Shown here one piece after another: positions 15,501-22,763 of a stretch of DNA of 64,000 nucleotides. Origin of the DNA: Cyanobacteriota bacterium (lineage in GTDB: Bacteria; Cyanobacteriota; Cyanobacteriia; CACIAM-69d); the NCBI GenBank assembly GCA_022402445.1, contig JAKRSF010000008.1, forward strand, positions 124,001 to 188,000. Reading direction: 5' to 3'. Positions within the stretch are counted from its first letter, which is position 1. Each line of letters begins with the position of its first letter. The notes under the pieces are model-generated. The model saw only the letters and a list, made by a program, of their open reading frames with translations. It was not told the origin of the DNA and did not search any database. The position numbers and the translations under genes were made by a program.

Positions 15501-18050
15501 GGGGCGCTGCAACGGCCCGAGGCGGCGTCGGTGGGGGCTGCGTTCTGTCGCCACTACCACGTGGATGGGGCGGGCTCGGTGGTGTACCAGTCGGAGCTGG
15601 AGCGGCCCACGGCGGGGGTTTTGGAGAATTGGGTGGCGACCATCGGGCGATCGCAGCGGGTGCAGTTCCCGGCGATTGTGGTGCGGCGATCGGTTTATGA
15701 AAATCTGGGGGGCTTTGACCTGCGGGCGAAGTCGGCGGCGGACTGGGAAATGTGGGTGCGCATTGCCGCGCGCCATGGGGTTTGGTACGAGCCGCAACCC
15801 CTGGCGGCATTCCGTCGCCATGACAGTTCCGAGTCGGCCCGCTTGACGGAGACGGGGGCGAATATTGCGGACAGTGCCACCGCGATCGCCCTGATGGGGT
15901 CCTATCTACCGGCGACGATCGCCCCGACGGTGACGGCGGCGGCGCGGGATTATTACGGCAACTACGCCCTGACCACGGCGCGATCGCTCCGGCAACAGGG
16001 GCGTCACCGGGCCGCGATCGCCCAAATTCGCCAGGGGTTGCGCTGTGCCCATGGGCAGCCGGTGCGCGATGCGTTGGTGGATTGCCTGATGGAGATCCAG
16101 GATCAGGGCCGGAGCCAGGGCAGCGCCAGTGATGGGGACCCGGAGCCAGCGCCCCTAACGGTTCCTCGCTTCAATGCCGGTGAGATCGCCGCGATCGCCC
16201 AGGAGGCCCTCGCCGCCGTGGCCCAATACCGGGATGCGCCGGAACGGGAGGAGATTTTAGTAGCTCTGAAGCGATCGCGCGATCGCGTGGCCCAGATTTG
16301 GATCCAGAGCGCCGATGAGGCCCTGGAATCCCTGTGGCGCGGCCCCCTGGGGCAGGCCCACCGGGCGATCCAAGGCTCCAACCTGCGCTATGAGGGGGCC
16401 GACGATCGCGATCGCGCCTTCATCAAATCCCTCCATCCCCACCTGGTTGGCTCCTTTGAGCAGCCCGCCGCCGTGCGATCGCTCCTGGCGGCCATGCTCT
16501 ACTGCCATCCCCACCAACTGCCTTTGTCTCTGGCTGGCGATCGCCTCGCCGTGGTGCCCTGGCTCCTGGACGCCTTCGTGCAATTCCTGTTCGAGGCCCC
16601 GTTCTATTTCCAAGATCCGGGCGACGCCGATCGCTACCACCAGCACCTCATCCGCTGGACCGCCCTCGTTTACCAGATCAGCCAAGCCGCCGCGATCGCG
16701 CCCCAGCCCCCCGCCCCGCAGATCCAAGCGATCGAGGAACACCTCGCCTATCGCGGCATTTATACGCCCCTCTACTTCAGTGATCGCCAGGACAAAACCG
16801 TCTATCAGCAGCGGGCGGCCATCCTGCGGCGGGTGCTCGAACGGAGCGGCTGCACGCCGGACTACCGCTTTGGCCCCCGCAATCCCCACCGGCGCAAGCT
16901 GCGCATCGGCATCCTCAAGGATCATTTCAATCCCCAAACGGAAACCTTTTCGACATTGCCGGTGTTCGAGGCCCTGGACCGCGATCGCTTTGAAATCTTC
17001 CTCTACGCCGTCCAGGCCAACGGCCACCCCCTAGAGCAATACTGCGCCCGCCACGCGGATCAGTTTGTTGCCCTGCCGTCGGGCATTCCCCAACAGGTGG
17101 CCCGCATCCGCCAAGATGACCTCGACGCGATCGTCATTGGCACCAACGTCACCATGGTCACGAATGTGGTTACGGTCCTGGCGGTGCAGCGGCTGGCGCG
17201 GGTGCAGATCATGGGCAATTCGGCCCCGGTGACCACGGGGATGCCCAATGTGGACTATTACCTATCCGGGCGGCTGACGGAGCGATCGCCGGATCCCCAG
17301 GCCCACTACTGCGAAAAATTGATTTGTATCGACGGCCCCGCCCACTGTTTCAACTACGACGCCCATCCGGTGCCCGCGACGATCGCGCCGAGCCGAGCCA
17401 GTTGGGGCGTGACGGATCCGGGGACGGTCATTTTTGCATCCGGCGCGAATTTTAATAAGTTGGTGCCGGAACTGCGGGATACCTGGCTTGATATTTTGGC
17501 GGCGGTGCCGAATTCGGTTCTGTTGCTCTATCCGTTCAATCCCAACTGGGGTCGTGATTATCCGGCGCAGCCGTTCCTGCGGAATTTCCGGCGGGCCATG
17601 GCGGCGCGCGGTTTGGCGGCCCAGCGGCTGGTGCTGTTGGCCCCGCTCCCGGCGATCGCGGACATTCGAGAATGCCTGAAGCTGGCGGATATTTATCTCG
17701 ATTCGTTCCCCTTCGCGGGGGTGAATTCCACGGTGGATCCGCTGACCGTTGGCCTGCCGCCGGTGGTGAAAACCGGGCCAAGTTTCCGCGAAGGCATGGC
17801 GGCGGCGCTCCTCGATTCCCTGGGGCTGCCGGAGTTGATCGCCCGCGATCGCGCGGAGTACGTTCAATTGGCAACGGCGCTGGCGAATGATCACTCAAGG
17901 CGACTGGCCCTGGGCGATCGCATCCGGCGGGCCATGGGGGCCAATCCCCCGTTCCTGGATGGGGTGACCTATGGGCGGCGGGTCGGCGACGCGATCGCGG
18001 CCCTCTGCACCGCCGCCAGTCCCTCAGCCACCGTTGCCGCCAATTTTTAG
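12519..18050 (+). CDS. Giant multidomain glycosyltransferase: four GT2 domains plus GT41/SPINDLY-like domain
   Basis: An 1843-residue protein. GT2 domain 1 (about residues 38-270) has ISIVVPVYNTPEP, IADDCSP and LLDHDDVI. Domain 2 (about 296-515) starts KVSVIIPIRDDGPELDRCL and ends VGGFDEGLPVHYGDVDL. Domain 3 (about 590-825) has VSICIPTYNGDKH, VCDDGSSDR and FLHQDDWL. Domain 4 (about 890-1110) has WSILIPTYNPKP, EVVDDAS and LLHQDDFV. A helical, TPR-like linker follows (about 1115-1450). The C-terminal domain (about 1455-1830) resembles GT41/SPINDLY transferases, with LRIGILKDHFNPQTE, IMGNSAPVTTGMPNVDYYL and DIYLDSFPFAGVNSTVDPLT. The ATG at 12519 follows the methyltransferase stop by 26 bases. 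It probably assembles a repeat unit of a surface glycan; linkage and sugars are unknown. Confidence 0.92.
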   Translation: MTKQLPHTYQAWFTANQATAADLERMAMELRGGKLPYQPKISIVVPVYNTPEPYLRAALDSVLAQVYGNWELCIADDCSPKPHVRRVLEEYAARDRRIKLVFRSENGHIVHASNSALAIATGEFVSLLDHDDVITPDALYEVVALLNAHPEADMIYTDEDKVDENGKFWDPHWKPAWCPESFMSRMYTCHFSTFRRSILEEIKGFRAGYEGSQDYDLVLRFTERTDRVFHIPKMLYHWRIHQESAAGSTEAKPYAYEAAFRALSDAIVRRGEPGQMFKYANRPGHYGVRYARFRPGKVSVIIPIRDDGPELDRCLGSVLLQRHQEDCEVVLVDHGTTNGVTQRTVQQWQQRMGDRLRVVAAGDGPFNLSRLNNLGAAAAKGDYLLFLHSDAAGESEDWIAALVEQAQRPAIGAVGGMIRYADGNLQHVGLVLGMGPVAGRPYRGMGGQWVPARDLLHIDLMNNVSAVSGACLMCRREVFEAVGGFDEGLPVHYGDVDLCLKLRDRGLRHVYLPFVKIRHLELGSWRVTLTEAQRHQLHGAAVARMRDRWGDALKSDPCFNPWLSQFVMEDRVDYEDVSLAAELPPVAPQKPLVSICIPTYNGDKHIAAALDSALAQTYEHIEVIVCDDGSSDRTLEILEAYCSAYPARLSVAARSRVGMVENWNRCLELASGQYIKFLHQDDWLAPDCVEAMVALAEQDGAINLVFAPREVQIDAGTAADADSLAIARSAAAVWRGWSSLAAVQSGRSLLADPQLLTGAINKFGEPTAVLIRRSALQEVGGFDPALQQLTDLDLWWRLAASGKVGFVNRSLARWRVHGQQASQQNLRQDQLTADALRFYQKALASPYGSSFAPSVRASLEQLVARMGGQMAATTPMPSAASASGGAAIAPFWSILIPTYNPKPAQLTQAIQSVLAALPAGASAEIEVVDDASTAVDVAAIARAAGGDRVRFRRNDRNLGLLENWNYAISVARGQWVHLLHQDDFVLPGFYQALQGALQRPEAASVGAAFCRHYHVDGAGSVVYQSELERPTAGVLENWVATIGRSQRVQFPAIVVRRSVYENLGGFDLRAKSAADWEMWVRIAARHGVWYEPQPLAAFRRHDSSESARLTETGANIADSATAIALMGSYLPATIAPTVTAAARDYYGNYALTTARSLRQQGRHRAAIAQIRQGLRCAHGQPVRDALVDCLMEIQDQGRSQGSASDGDPEPAPLTVPRFNAGEIAAIAQEALAAVAQYRDAPEREEILVALKRSRDRVAQIWIQSADEALESLWRGPLGQAHRAIQGSNLRYEGADDRDRAFIKSLHPHLVGSFEQPAAVRSLLAAMLYCHPHQLPLSLAGDRLAVVPWLLDAFVQFLFEAPFYFQDPGDADRYHQHLIRWTALVYQISQAAAIAPQPPAPQIQAIEEHLAYRGIYTPLYFSDRQDKTVYQQRAAILRRVLERSGCTPDYRFGPRNPHRRKLRIGILKDHFNPQTETFSTLPVFEALDRDRFEIFLYAVQANGHPLEQYCARHADQFVALPSGIPQQVARIRQDDLDAIVIGTNVTMVTNVVTVLAVQRLARVQIMGNSAPVTTGMPNVDYYLSGRLTERSPDPQAHYCEKLICIDGPAHCFNYDAHPVPATIAPSRASWGVTDPGTVIFASGANFNKLVPELRDTWLDILAAVPNSVLLLYPFNPNWGRDYPAQPFLRNFRRAMAARGLAAQRLVLLAPLPAIADIRECLKLADIYLDSFPFAGVNSTVDPLTVGLPPVVKTGPSFREGMAAALLDSLGLPELIARDRAEYVQLATALANDHSRRLALGDRIRRAMGANPPFLDGVTYGRRVGDAIAALCTAASPSATVAANF

Positions 18051-18063
18051 TCCCTGAGCCCCT

Positions 18064-19035
18064 ATGGAACGCAAACCCTTTTCCTATGTCACGGTCGATG
18101 TGTTTACCGATCGCCCGTTCGGCGGCAATCCCCTGGCGGTATTTCCCGAAGCGGACGGCCTGGGCGATCGCCAAATGCTGCAAATTGCGCGGGAGATGAA
18201 CCTATCGGAAACGGCCTTTGTGCAACTGCCCTGCACGCCACGGGGGGACTATCGCCTGCGGATTTTTACGCCCACGGGGGAAATTCCCTTTGCGGGCCAC
18301 CCGACGGTGGGGACGGCTTGGGTGCTGGCGAATATCGGCAAGTTCCATGGGGGGGCGGATCGGCGGGCGACGGTCTTTTTTGAGGAGGGGGTGGGGCCGG
18401 TGCCGGTGCAGGTGCGGTTCAATCGCCAGGGGCAGCCCATCGATGGGGAGTTGGCGGCGGCCCAGTTGCCGGAGGTGCAGCCACTGCCGGTCGATCTCGC
18501 GGCCCTGGCGGCGATTCTGGGCCTGCCGGAGGGGGCGATCGCGCCCTCGGACTCTGGCTTTGAGCCGTTGGGGGTGTCCTGCGGGTTGCCCTTTGCGATC
18601 GCGCCCCTGGTGGATGCCGAAGCGATCGCCAACATCCAGTTCAACCGCGCCGCCTGGGAGCAGCACCTTGCCAACACCTGGGCTCCGTCGGTCTATGCGA
18701 TCGCCCCCGCCGAAGGATCCATTGATGCCCAGGCCGCCGAGCGCGATCGCTGGCGCGTCCGCATGTTTGCCCCCGCCCTCGGCATCGCTGAAGATCCGGC
18801 CACCGGGTCCGCCGCCACGGTCTTGGGGGGATACCTGGGCGATCGCCACCCCCAAACCGATGGGCCAATTCAATGGATCGTCGAGCAGGGCCAGGAAATC
18901 CACCGCCCCAGCGAACTGCACGTCGCGATCGACAAAACCGCCGGTCAAGTTAGTGCCATCCACGTACGCGGGGCCGCCGTCTTGATCGGCGAGGGCACCA
19001 TGCACATCCCCATGGACGATCTGGACCTGACCTAG
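18064..19035 (+). CDS. PhzF family isomerase/epimerase
   Basis: A 323-residue protein with the complete PhzF pattern: VDVFTDRPFGGNPLAVF at the N terminus, catalytic Glu49 in NLSETAFV, FAGHPTVGTAWVL near residue 80, and the second-half signature EDPATGSAATVLGGYL. PhzF enzymes catalyse diaminopimelate-epimerase-like proton shifts, phenazine synthesis being the named example. No other phenazine genes are present, so here it is likely a housekeeping or unknown-substrate relative. The start ATG lies 13 bases after the glycosyltransferase stop, so it may belong to the same transcript although its function looks unrelated. Confidence 0.9.
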   Translation: MERKPFSYVTVDVFTDRPFGGNPLAVFPEADGLGDRQMLQIAREMNLSETAFVQLPCTPRGDYRLRIFTPTGEIPFAGHPTVGTAWVLANIGKFHGGADRRATVFFEEGVGPVPVQVRFNRQGQPIDGELAAAQLPEVQPLPVDLAALAAILGLPEGAIAPSDSGFEPLGVSCGLPFAIAPLVDAEAIANIQFNRAAWEQHLANTWAPSVYAIAPAEGSIDAQAAERDRWRVRMFAPALGIAEDPATGSAATVLGGYLGDRHPQTDGPIQWIVEQGQEIHRPSELHVAIDKTAGQVSAIHVRGAAVLIGEGTMHIPMDDLDLT

Positions 19036-19057
19036 ACCGGCCCTAATGGAATCCCCC

Positions 19058-19083
19058 GCGATCGCGGCGATCGCCGCGATCGC
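19058..19083. repeat. Three HIP1 octamers at exact 9-bp spacing
   Basis: GCGATCGC occurs at 19058-19065, 19067-19074 and 19076-19083, each separated by a single base. This is the tightest HIP1 array in the window. It lies in the 124-base gap between the PhzF gene and ccaA, where a spurious N-terminal extension of ccaA would encode an Ala-Ile repeat. Confidence 0.9.
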
Positions 19084-19159
19084 GATCAATGGGACAATCG
19101 AAACCGGTCCCGGCCCCATCGCCCGGATCCGCACCCATCAACCCCCGTCGCGATCGGCC

Positions 19160-19885
19160 ATGAAAAAGCTCATCAAGGGCCTGCGCCAGTTCCAGAGCCA
19201 ATACTTCAGCAGCCACCAGGATCTCTTCGCCCAGCTCGCCCACGGCCAAAAGCCCAGGGTTCTCTTCATCGCCTGCTCCGATTCTCGGGTGGACCCGAAC
19301 CTGATTGTGCAGGCGGAACCGGGGGAAATTTTTGTGCTGCGCAACGCGGGCAACATCGTCCCCCCCTACGGCGCGGCCAACGGCGGCGAGGGCGCAACCA
19401 TTGAATACGCGATCGCGGCCCTGGGGGTCAGTGACGTGATCGTGTGCGGCCATTCCCACTGCGGAGCCATGAAGGGCCTCTTCAAACTCAAGGAACTCCA
19501 GGAATCCATGCCCCTGGTGTGCCACTGGCTCAACCACGCCGAAGCCACCCGCCGCGTGGTGCTGGATAACTACACCGCTTGCAGCAAGGACGAACTGGCG
19601 GAAATCGCCGTGGCGGAAAATGTCCTCACCCAAATCGACAACCTGCGCACCTACCCGATCGTGCGATCGCGGCTGAACCAGGGATCATTGCGGCTGCACG
19701 CCTGGGTCTACGAATTTGAAACGGGCGAAGTCTACGCCTACGACCCCATCAAGCAGGAATACGTCAGCCCCGAGCAAACCTGGAACCAGCCCACCCCCGC
19801 CTTCCGCCTGCCCCACCAGGTGGCCACCGCCTGCGATTGGCTCCCCGAGGATCAGGCCGATCGCATCTATCGCGGCTCCCACTAG
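19160..19885 (+). CDS. ccaA: Carboxysomal beta-carbonic anhydrase
   Basis: Converts bicarbonate to CO2 next to Rubisco inside beta-carboxysomes. The 241-residue protein starts [11 protein letters not shown], matching the known CcaA/IcfA N terminus. Zinc ligands Cys39, His98 and Cys101 and the Asp41-Arg43 pair ([20 protein letters not shown]) are present. The tail is about 30 residues shorter than in well-known homologues but keeps the extreme C-terminal [11 protein letters not shown]. An equivalent terminal segment is reported to bind CcmM. The frame is open back to 19046, but that extension is HIP1-derived low complexity, so the start is placed at 19160. menB follows after 50 bases. Confidence 0.95.
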   Translation: MKKLIKGLRQFQSQYFSSHQDLFAQLAHGQKPRVLFIACSDSRVDPNLIVQAEPGEIFVLRNAGNIVPPYGAANGGEGATIEYAIAALGVSDVIVCGHSHCGAMKGLFKLKELQESMPLVCHWLNHAEATRRVVLDNYTACSKDELAEIAVAENVLTQIDNLRTYPIVRSRLNQGSLRLHAWVYEFETGEVYAYDPIKQEYVSPEQTWNQPTPAFRLPHQVATACDWLPEDQADRIYRGSH

Positions 19886-19935
19886 GCACCCCCGCGATCG
19901 CCCCCGTTCCATCCCTCGCCCTCCGCAACCACCCC

Positions 19936-20769
19936 ATGGATCTCCTTTGGCAATCCGTTCGCGACTACGAAGACATCCAGTACTTCAAGGGGGACGGCCT
20001 TGCCAAAATCGCCATCAACCGGCCCCACAAGCGCAACGCCTTCCGCCCCAAAACCGTCGTTGAACTCTATGACGCCTTCTGCGATGCCCGCGAGGATCCG
20101 GCGATCGGCGTCATCCTCTTCACCGGCGTCGGCCCCCACACGGACGGTAAATATGCCTTTTGCGCGGGCGGCGACCAGAGCGTGCGCGGTCAGGCGGGCT
20201 ATGTGGATGAGGCGGGGGTGCCGCGCCTGAATGTTCTGGATTTGCAGCGGCTGATTCGCTCGATTCCTAAGGTGACGATCGCCCTGGTGGCGGGCTACGC
20301 GATCGGCGGCGGCCACGTCCTGCATCTGCTGTGCGACCTGACGATCGCGGCGGACAACGCCATCTTTGGCCAGACCGGCCCCAAGGTGGGCAGCTTCGAC
20401 GGCGGCTTCGGGGCCAGCTACCTCGCCCGCATCGTCGGCCAAAAGAAAGCCCGCGAAATCTGGTACCTCTGCCGCCAATACGACGCCCAGCAGGCCCTGG
20501 ACATGGGTTTAGTTAACACCATCGTCCCCGTCGAAGAACTGGAAGCCGAGGGGATCCGCTGGGGCCGCGAAATCCTAGGCAAAAGCCCCATCGCCATCCG
20601 CTGCCTCAAGGCCGCCTTCAACGCCGACTGCGACGGCCAAGCGGGCCTCCAGGAACTGGCCGGCAACGCCACCATGCTCTACTACATGACCGAAGAGGGC
20701 AGCGAAGGCAAACAGGCATTTTTGGATAAGCGATCGCCCGACTTCCGACAATACCCGTGGCGTCCCTGA
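19936..20769 (+). CDS. menB: 1,4-dihydroxy-2-naphthoyl-CoA synthase
   Basis: Closes the second ring of the naphthoquinone by Dieckmann-type condensation of o-succinylbenzoyl-CoA, in phylloquinone or menaquinone synthesis; cytosolic. The 277-residue crotonase-fold protein has the MenB hallmarks [13 protein letters not shown] near the start, [11 protein letters not shown] near residue 78, [20 protein letters not shown] near 118-137, and the [17 protein letters not shown] loop near 145. The C-terminal [19 protein letters not shown] is also typical. The start ATG at 19936 gives [14 protein letters not shown], the usual N terminus. It probably shares a transcript with ccaA; no other men gene is near. 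Confidence 0.97.
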   Translation: MDLLWQSVRDYEDIQYFKGDGLAKIAINRPHKRNAFRPKTVVELYDAFCDAREDPAIGVILFTGVGPHTDGKYAFCAGGDQSVRGQAGYVDEAGVPRLNVLDLQRLIRSIPKVTIALVAGYAIGGGHVLHLLCDLTIAADNAIFGQTGPKVGSFDGGFGASYLARIVGQKKAREIWYLCRQYDAQQALDMGLVNTIVPVEELEAEGIRWGREILGKSPIAIRCLKAAFNADCDGQAGLQELAGNATMLYYMTEEGSEGKQAFLDKRSPDFRQYPWRP

Positions 20770-21115
20770 GCCGTGGTCGAGAACGGGCCGCCGGGGCGCG
20801 ATCGCGAAAAAACCTGACCATTCCCTAGACCGCAGCCCCTCATCACCACCATCGGGGCCACAGATGAAACCGCGATCGCCACGGGCGGCAACAACCTAGG
20901 GCAAAAAATCTGGGGTAGAACGGGAAGGGCACAACGGCGCTAACCCGCAACCGGGATAGGCATCAGCAACGCTAGGTTAGGGCAGAAAGCACTGCGGCGA
21001 ATGGCTGAGAATGACCGAGCTTGGACCTGGAGTTGGACCTGGCCTGGGGTGACCGCTGGTTCCCCCTCAGCCGCCTTTGGGCCATTATTGAGCCATCGCG
21101 CTTGACATCGATGCC
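20770..21115. other. Intergenic region, nothing recognised
   Basis: These 346 bases lie between the convergent menB and cysteine-rich protein genes. I see no gene, tRNA, strong hairpin with T-run, or repeat in it, only two HIP1-type sites near 20800 and 20870. Confidence 0.6.
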
Positions 21116-21493
21116 CTAGCGAGCGCCACTGGGAACCGCAAGGGAGCGTTCCACCGCCACGGTCTCCTTGACCACCTTGACCACCCGCTGGGCCATGGGG
21201 CTAGATTCCGCGATCGCGGCCACCTCAACGGACACGGGGACGGCGGGCACCCCAACCGTCGGCACAGCGGCGGCAGGAACAGCGGCAGGAACAGCGGCGG
21301 CGGGCACCCCAACCGTTGTAAAGCGTTCCAGGGTTTCCCAGGACGGTGCAAACGCGGGCATTGCCAAGGGGCAAGCCTTCCAACCTGCATGGACCAGGGT
21401 TCCGAATTGGGCACATTGGCCACCGCGACGCCCTTCGGGACAATAATGTCGGCAGCTCTTGCAGGATGAGATTTTAAACTCGGATGTCGTCAT
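21116..21493 (-). CDS. Cysteine-rich small protein with Val-Pro-Ala repeat linker
   Basis: A 125-residue protein. The first 55 residues hold a conserved cyanobacterial pattern: ISSCKSCRHYCPEGRRGG, a fourth Cys in GQCAQFG, a fifth in WKACPLAMPAFAPSWE. The closely spaced cysteines suggest a metal or Fe-S site, but no function is known to me. A low-complexity linker of Val-Pro-Ala-Gly units follows (about residues 64-92), then a basic-amphipathic end. The frame is open further upstream to 21577, but the ATG at 21493 (MTTSEFKISS) matches where conservation begins. It is flanked by long gene-free regions. Confidence 0.75.
   Translation of the reverse strand: MTTSEFKISSCKSCRHYCPEGRRGGQCAQFGTLVHAGWKACPLAMPAFAPSWETLERFTTVGVPAAAVPAAVPAAAVPTVGVPAVPVSVEVAAIAESSPMAQRVVKVVKETVAVERSLAVPSGAR
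21241..21316. repeat. Direct repeats inside the cysteine-rich protein gene
   Basis: A 19-bp sequence is repeated exactly at 21241-21259 and 21298-21316, and shorter GGAACAGCGGC-type units lie between the copies. They encode the alternating TVGVPA/AVPAA linker, so the linker length is likely to vary by slippage. Confidence 0.8.
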
Positions 21494-22219
21494 GGCGATT
21501 CTCGACCAATCACGTTCGAGCATGAAGGAACTTGATCCAATTATCACCACTCCCCCCTGGGGCGCAGAACGGCGCAAAATGCCCTATTGACCGGGAAAAT
21601 AGCGATCCCGAATAAAAGTGGAAGTTTATATTGTTTTTTGTTTTGATTCATAAATGGAGATGGAGATCGCCGTCGGCACTGGCCTTTGATGGAAAAAAAC
21701 CGGCTGGGGATCAGGGGAAATGGTCCGTACTATGGTGCTTTTGCCATCTTTTCCTAGGCTAAAATGCTTCCATGGCATAGTTTTGAAAGGGCTAAACATC
21801 CTAGGCTGGGGGGCGGGGCGGGGACCGGGGCCACGGGCCGAAATTGGCCCTAGCTAAGGGATCGGGGGATCACGCAAACCATGGGCAAAGTTTACATTGG
21901 TTTGCTTTTCGCAGTGTTGGGACCAATTTCCGCCCTCGATTTTGTTGCGCTTTGTCTTGTTAGGTGAAGATTGTTCTCCGGTGGTTGCGCTTGATGGAGA
22001 GTTGGGGTCTTGATTTTGCGATCGCCGCGATTCCGCTAGCAGGTTTTGGCTTGGGGTACTAGGGGGACCATATTTTTAATAGTTGAGTTCTGTCTTTTTT
22101 GCGTCTGACTTTGCCGGTTTTTGCATGGTATTCATGGAGGATTGGCTAGTTATAAATGCGGGGAATGTTGGGATTTCAACGTTGGGGGCGGGGGGGTGCG
22201 ATCGCGGGAAGACCGGAGG
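21494..22219. other. AT-richer intergenic region without recognisable gene
   Basis: The 726 bases between two minus-strand genes have lower GC than average and are almost free of HIP1 until 22018. There are T-rich tracts near 21630. I find no ORF with family features and no tRNA or terminator. It may contain the promoter of the cysteine-rich protein gene, but I cannot place it. Confidence 0.5.
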
Positions 22220-22594
22220 CTAGCGGCTCCAGAGGTAGCGCAGGCCGATGGCGATGAGGAAAATGCCGTAGAGGCGCTTCATGAGGTCGGCGCTGACGTA
22301 GGGCTGGTTGGCGAAGAGGGCTCCGAAGAAGTTGCCCACCACGAGGCCGATGACGATGAGCAGTGCGTAGTTCAGGTTGAGGTTGCCGTTGCGGTAGTAG
22401 ACGATCGCGCCGAGGAGGCCGATGGGCAGGACCTGGGCGGCGAGGGAGGTGCCGGTGGCGAGTTTTTGGTCGAGGCCGAGCCACAGGACCATGGCGGGGA
22501 CCATGATCGCGCCGCCGCCGATGCCGAACATGCCGCTGGCGATGCCTGCGATGAGGCCGATGAACAGCAGGGACAGGAGCAGGGGGGAAAGCAT
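22220..22594 (-). CDS. Half-size TauE/SafE (TSUP) family membrane protein
   Basis: A 124-residue membrane protein with four hydrophobic helices. The opening GLIAGIASGMFGIGGGAIMVP is the TSUP signature (G-x-G-GG-x-h-h-P), followed by ATGTSLAAQVLPIGLLGAIVYYR and VVGNFFGALFA. Full-length TSUP proteins of about 250 residues contain two such halves. This one is a single half and would have to dimerise to make a transporter of organic sulfur compounds or similar anions. The frame extends to 22765 but that part is unlike the family; ATG 22594 (MLSPLLLSLLF) is chosen. It is divergent from the tRNA-dihydrouridine synthase gene. Confidence 0.8.
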   Translation of the reverse strand: MLSPLLLSLLFIGLIAGIASGMFGIGGGAIMVPAMVLWLGLDQKLATGTSLAAQVLPIGLLGAIVYYRNGNLNLNYALLIVIGLVVGNFFGALFANQPYVSADLMKRLYGIFLIAIGLRYLWSR

Positions 22595-22763
22595 GGGGAT
22601 GGCGGGCGCTGGGTGATGGGTCGCTTGCGATTTTAGCGGGGGCGGGGCGATCGCGGCGGCGGCTACTTTTGGGCCAACCGGGGGCGAAAAACTTGCTAAG
22701 GTTGGAATCCATTGGCCCTTGGGGCGTTGACGGGTTTTAGGACGTTTTGGAAGGGGATGGCCC

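Noticed and set aside
19046-19159. N-terminal extension of ccaA
   Set aside because: It is an Ala-Ile repeat encoded by a HIP1 array. Homologues start at MKKL/MRKL, equal to 19160.
22121-22636. 171-residue plus-strand ORF over the TSUP gene
   Set aside because: Acidic, Glu and Gly-rich antisense of a membrane protein gene with a clear TSUP signature.
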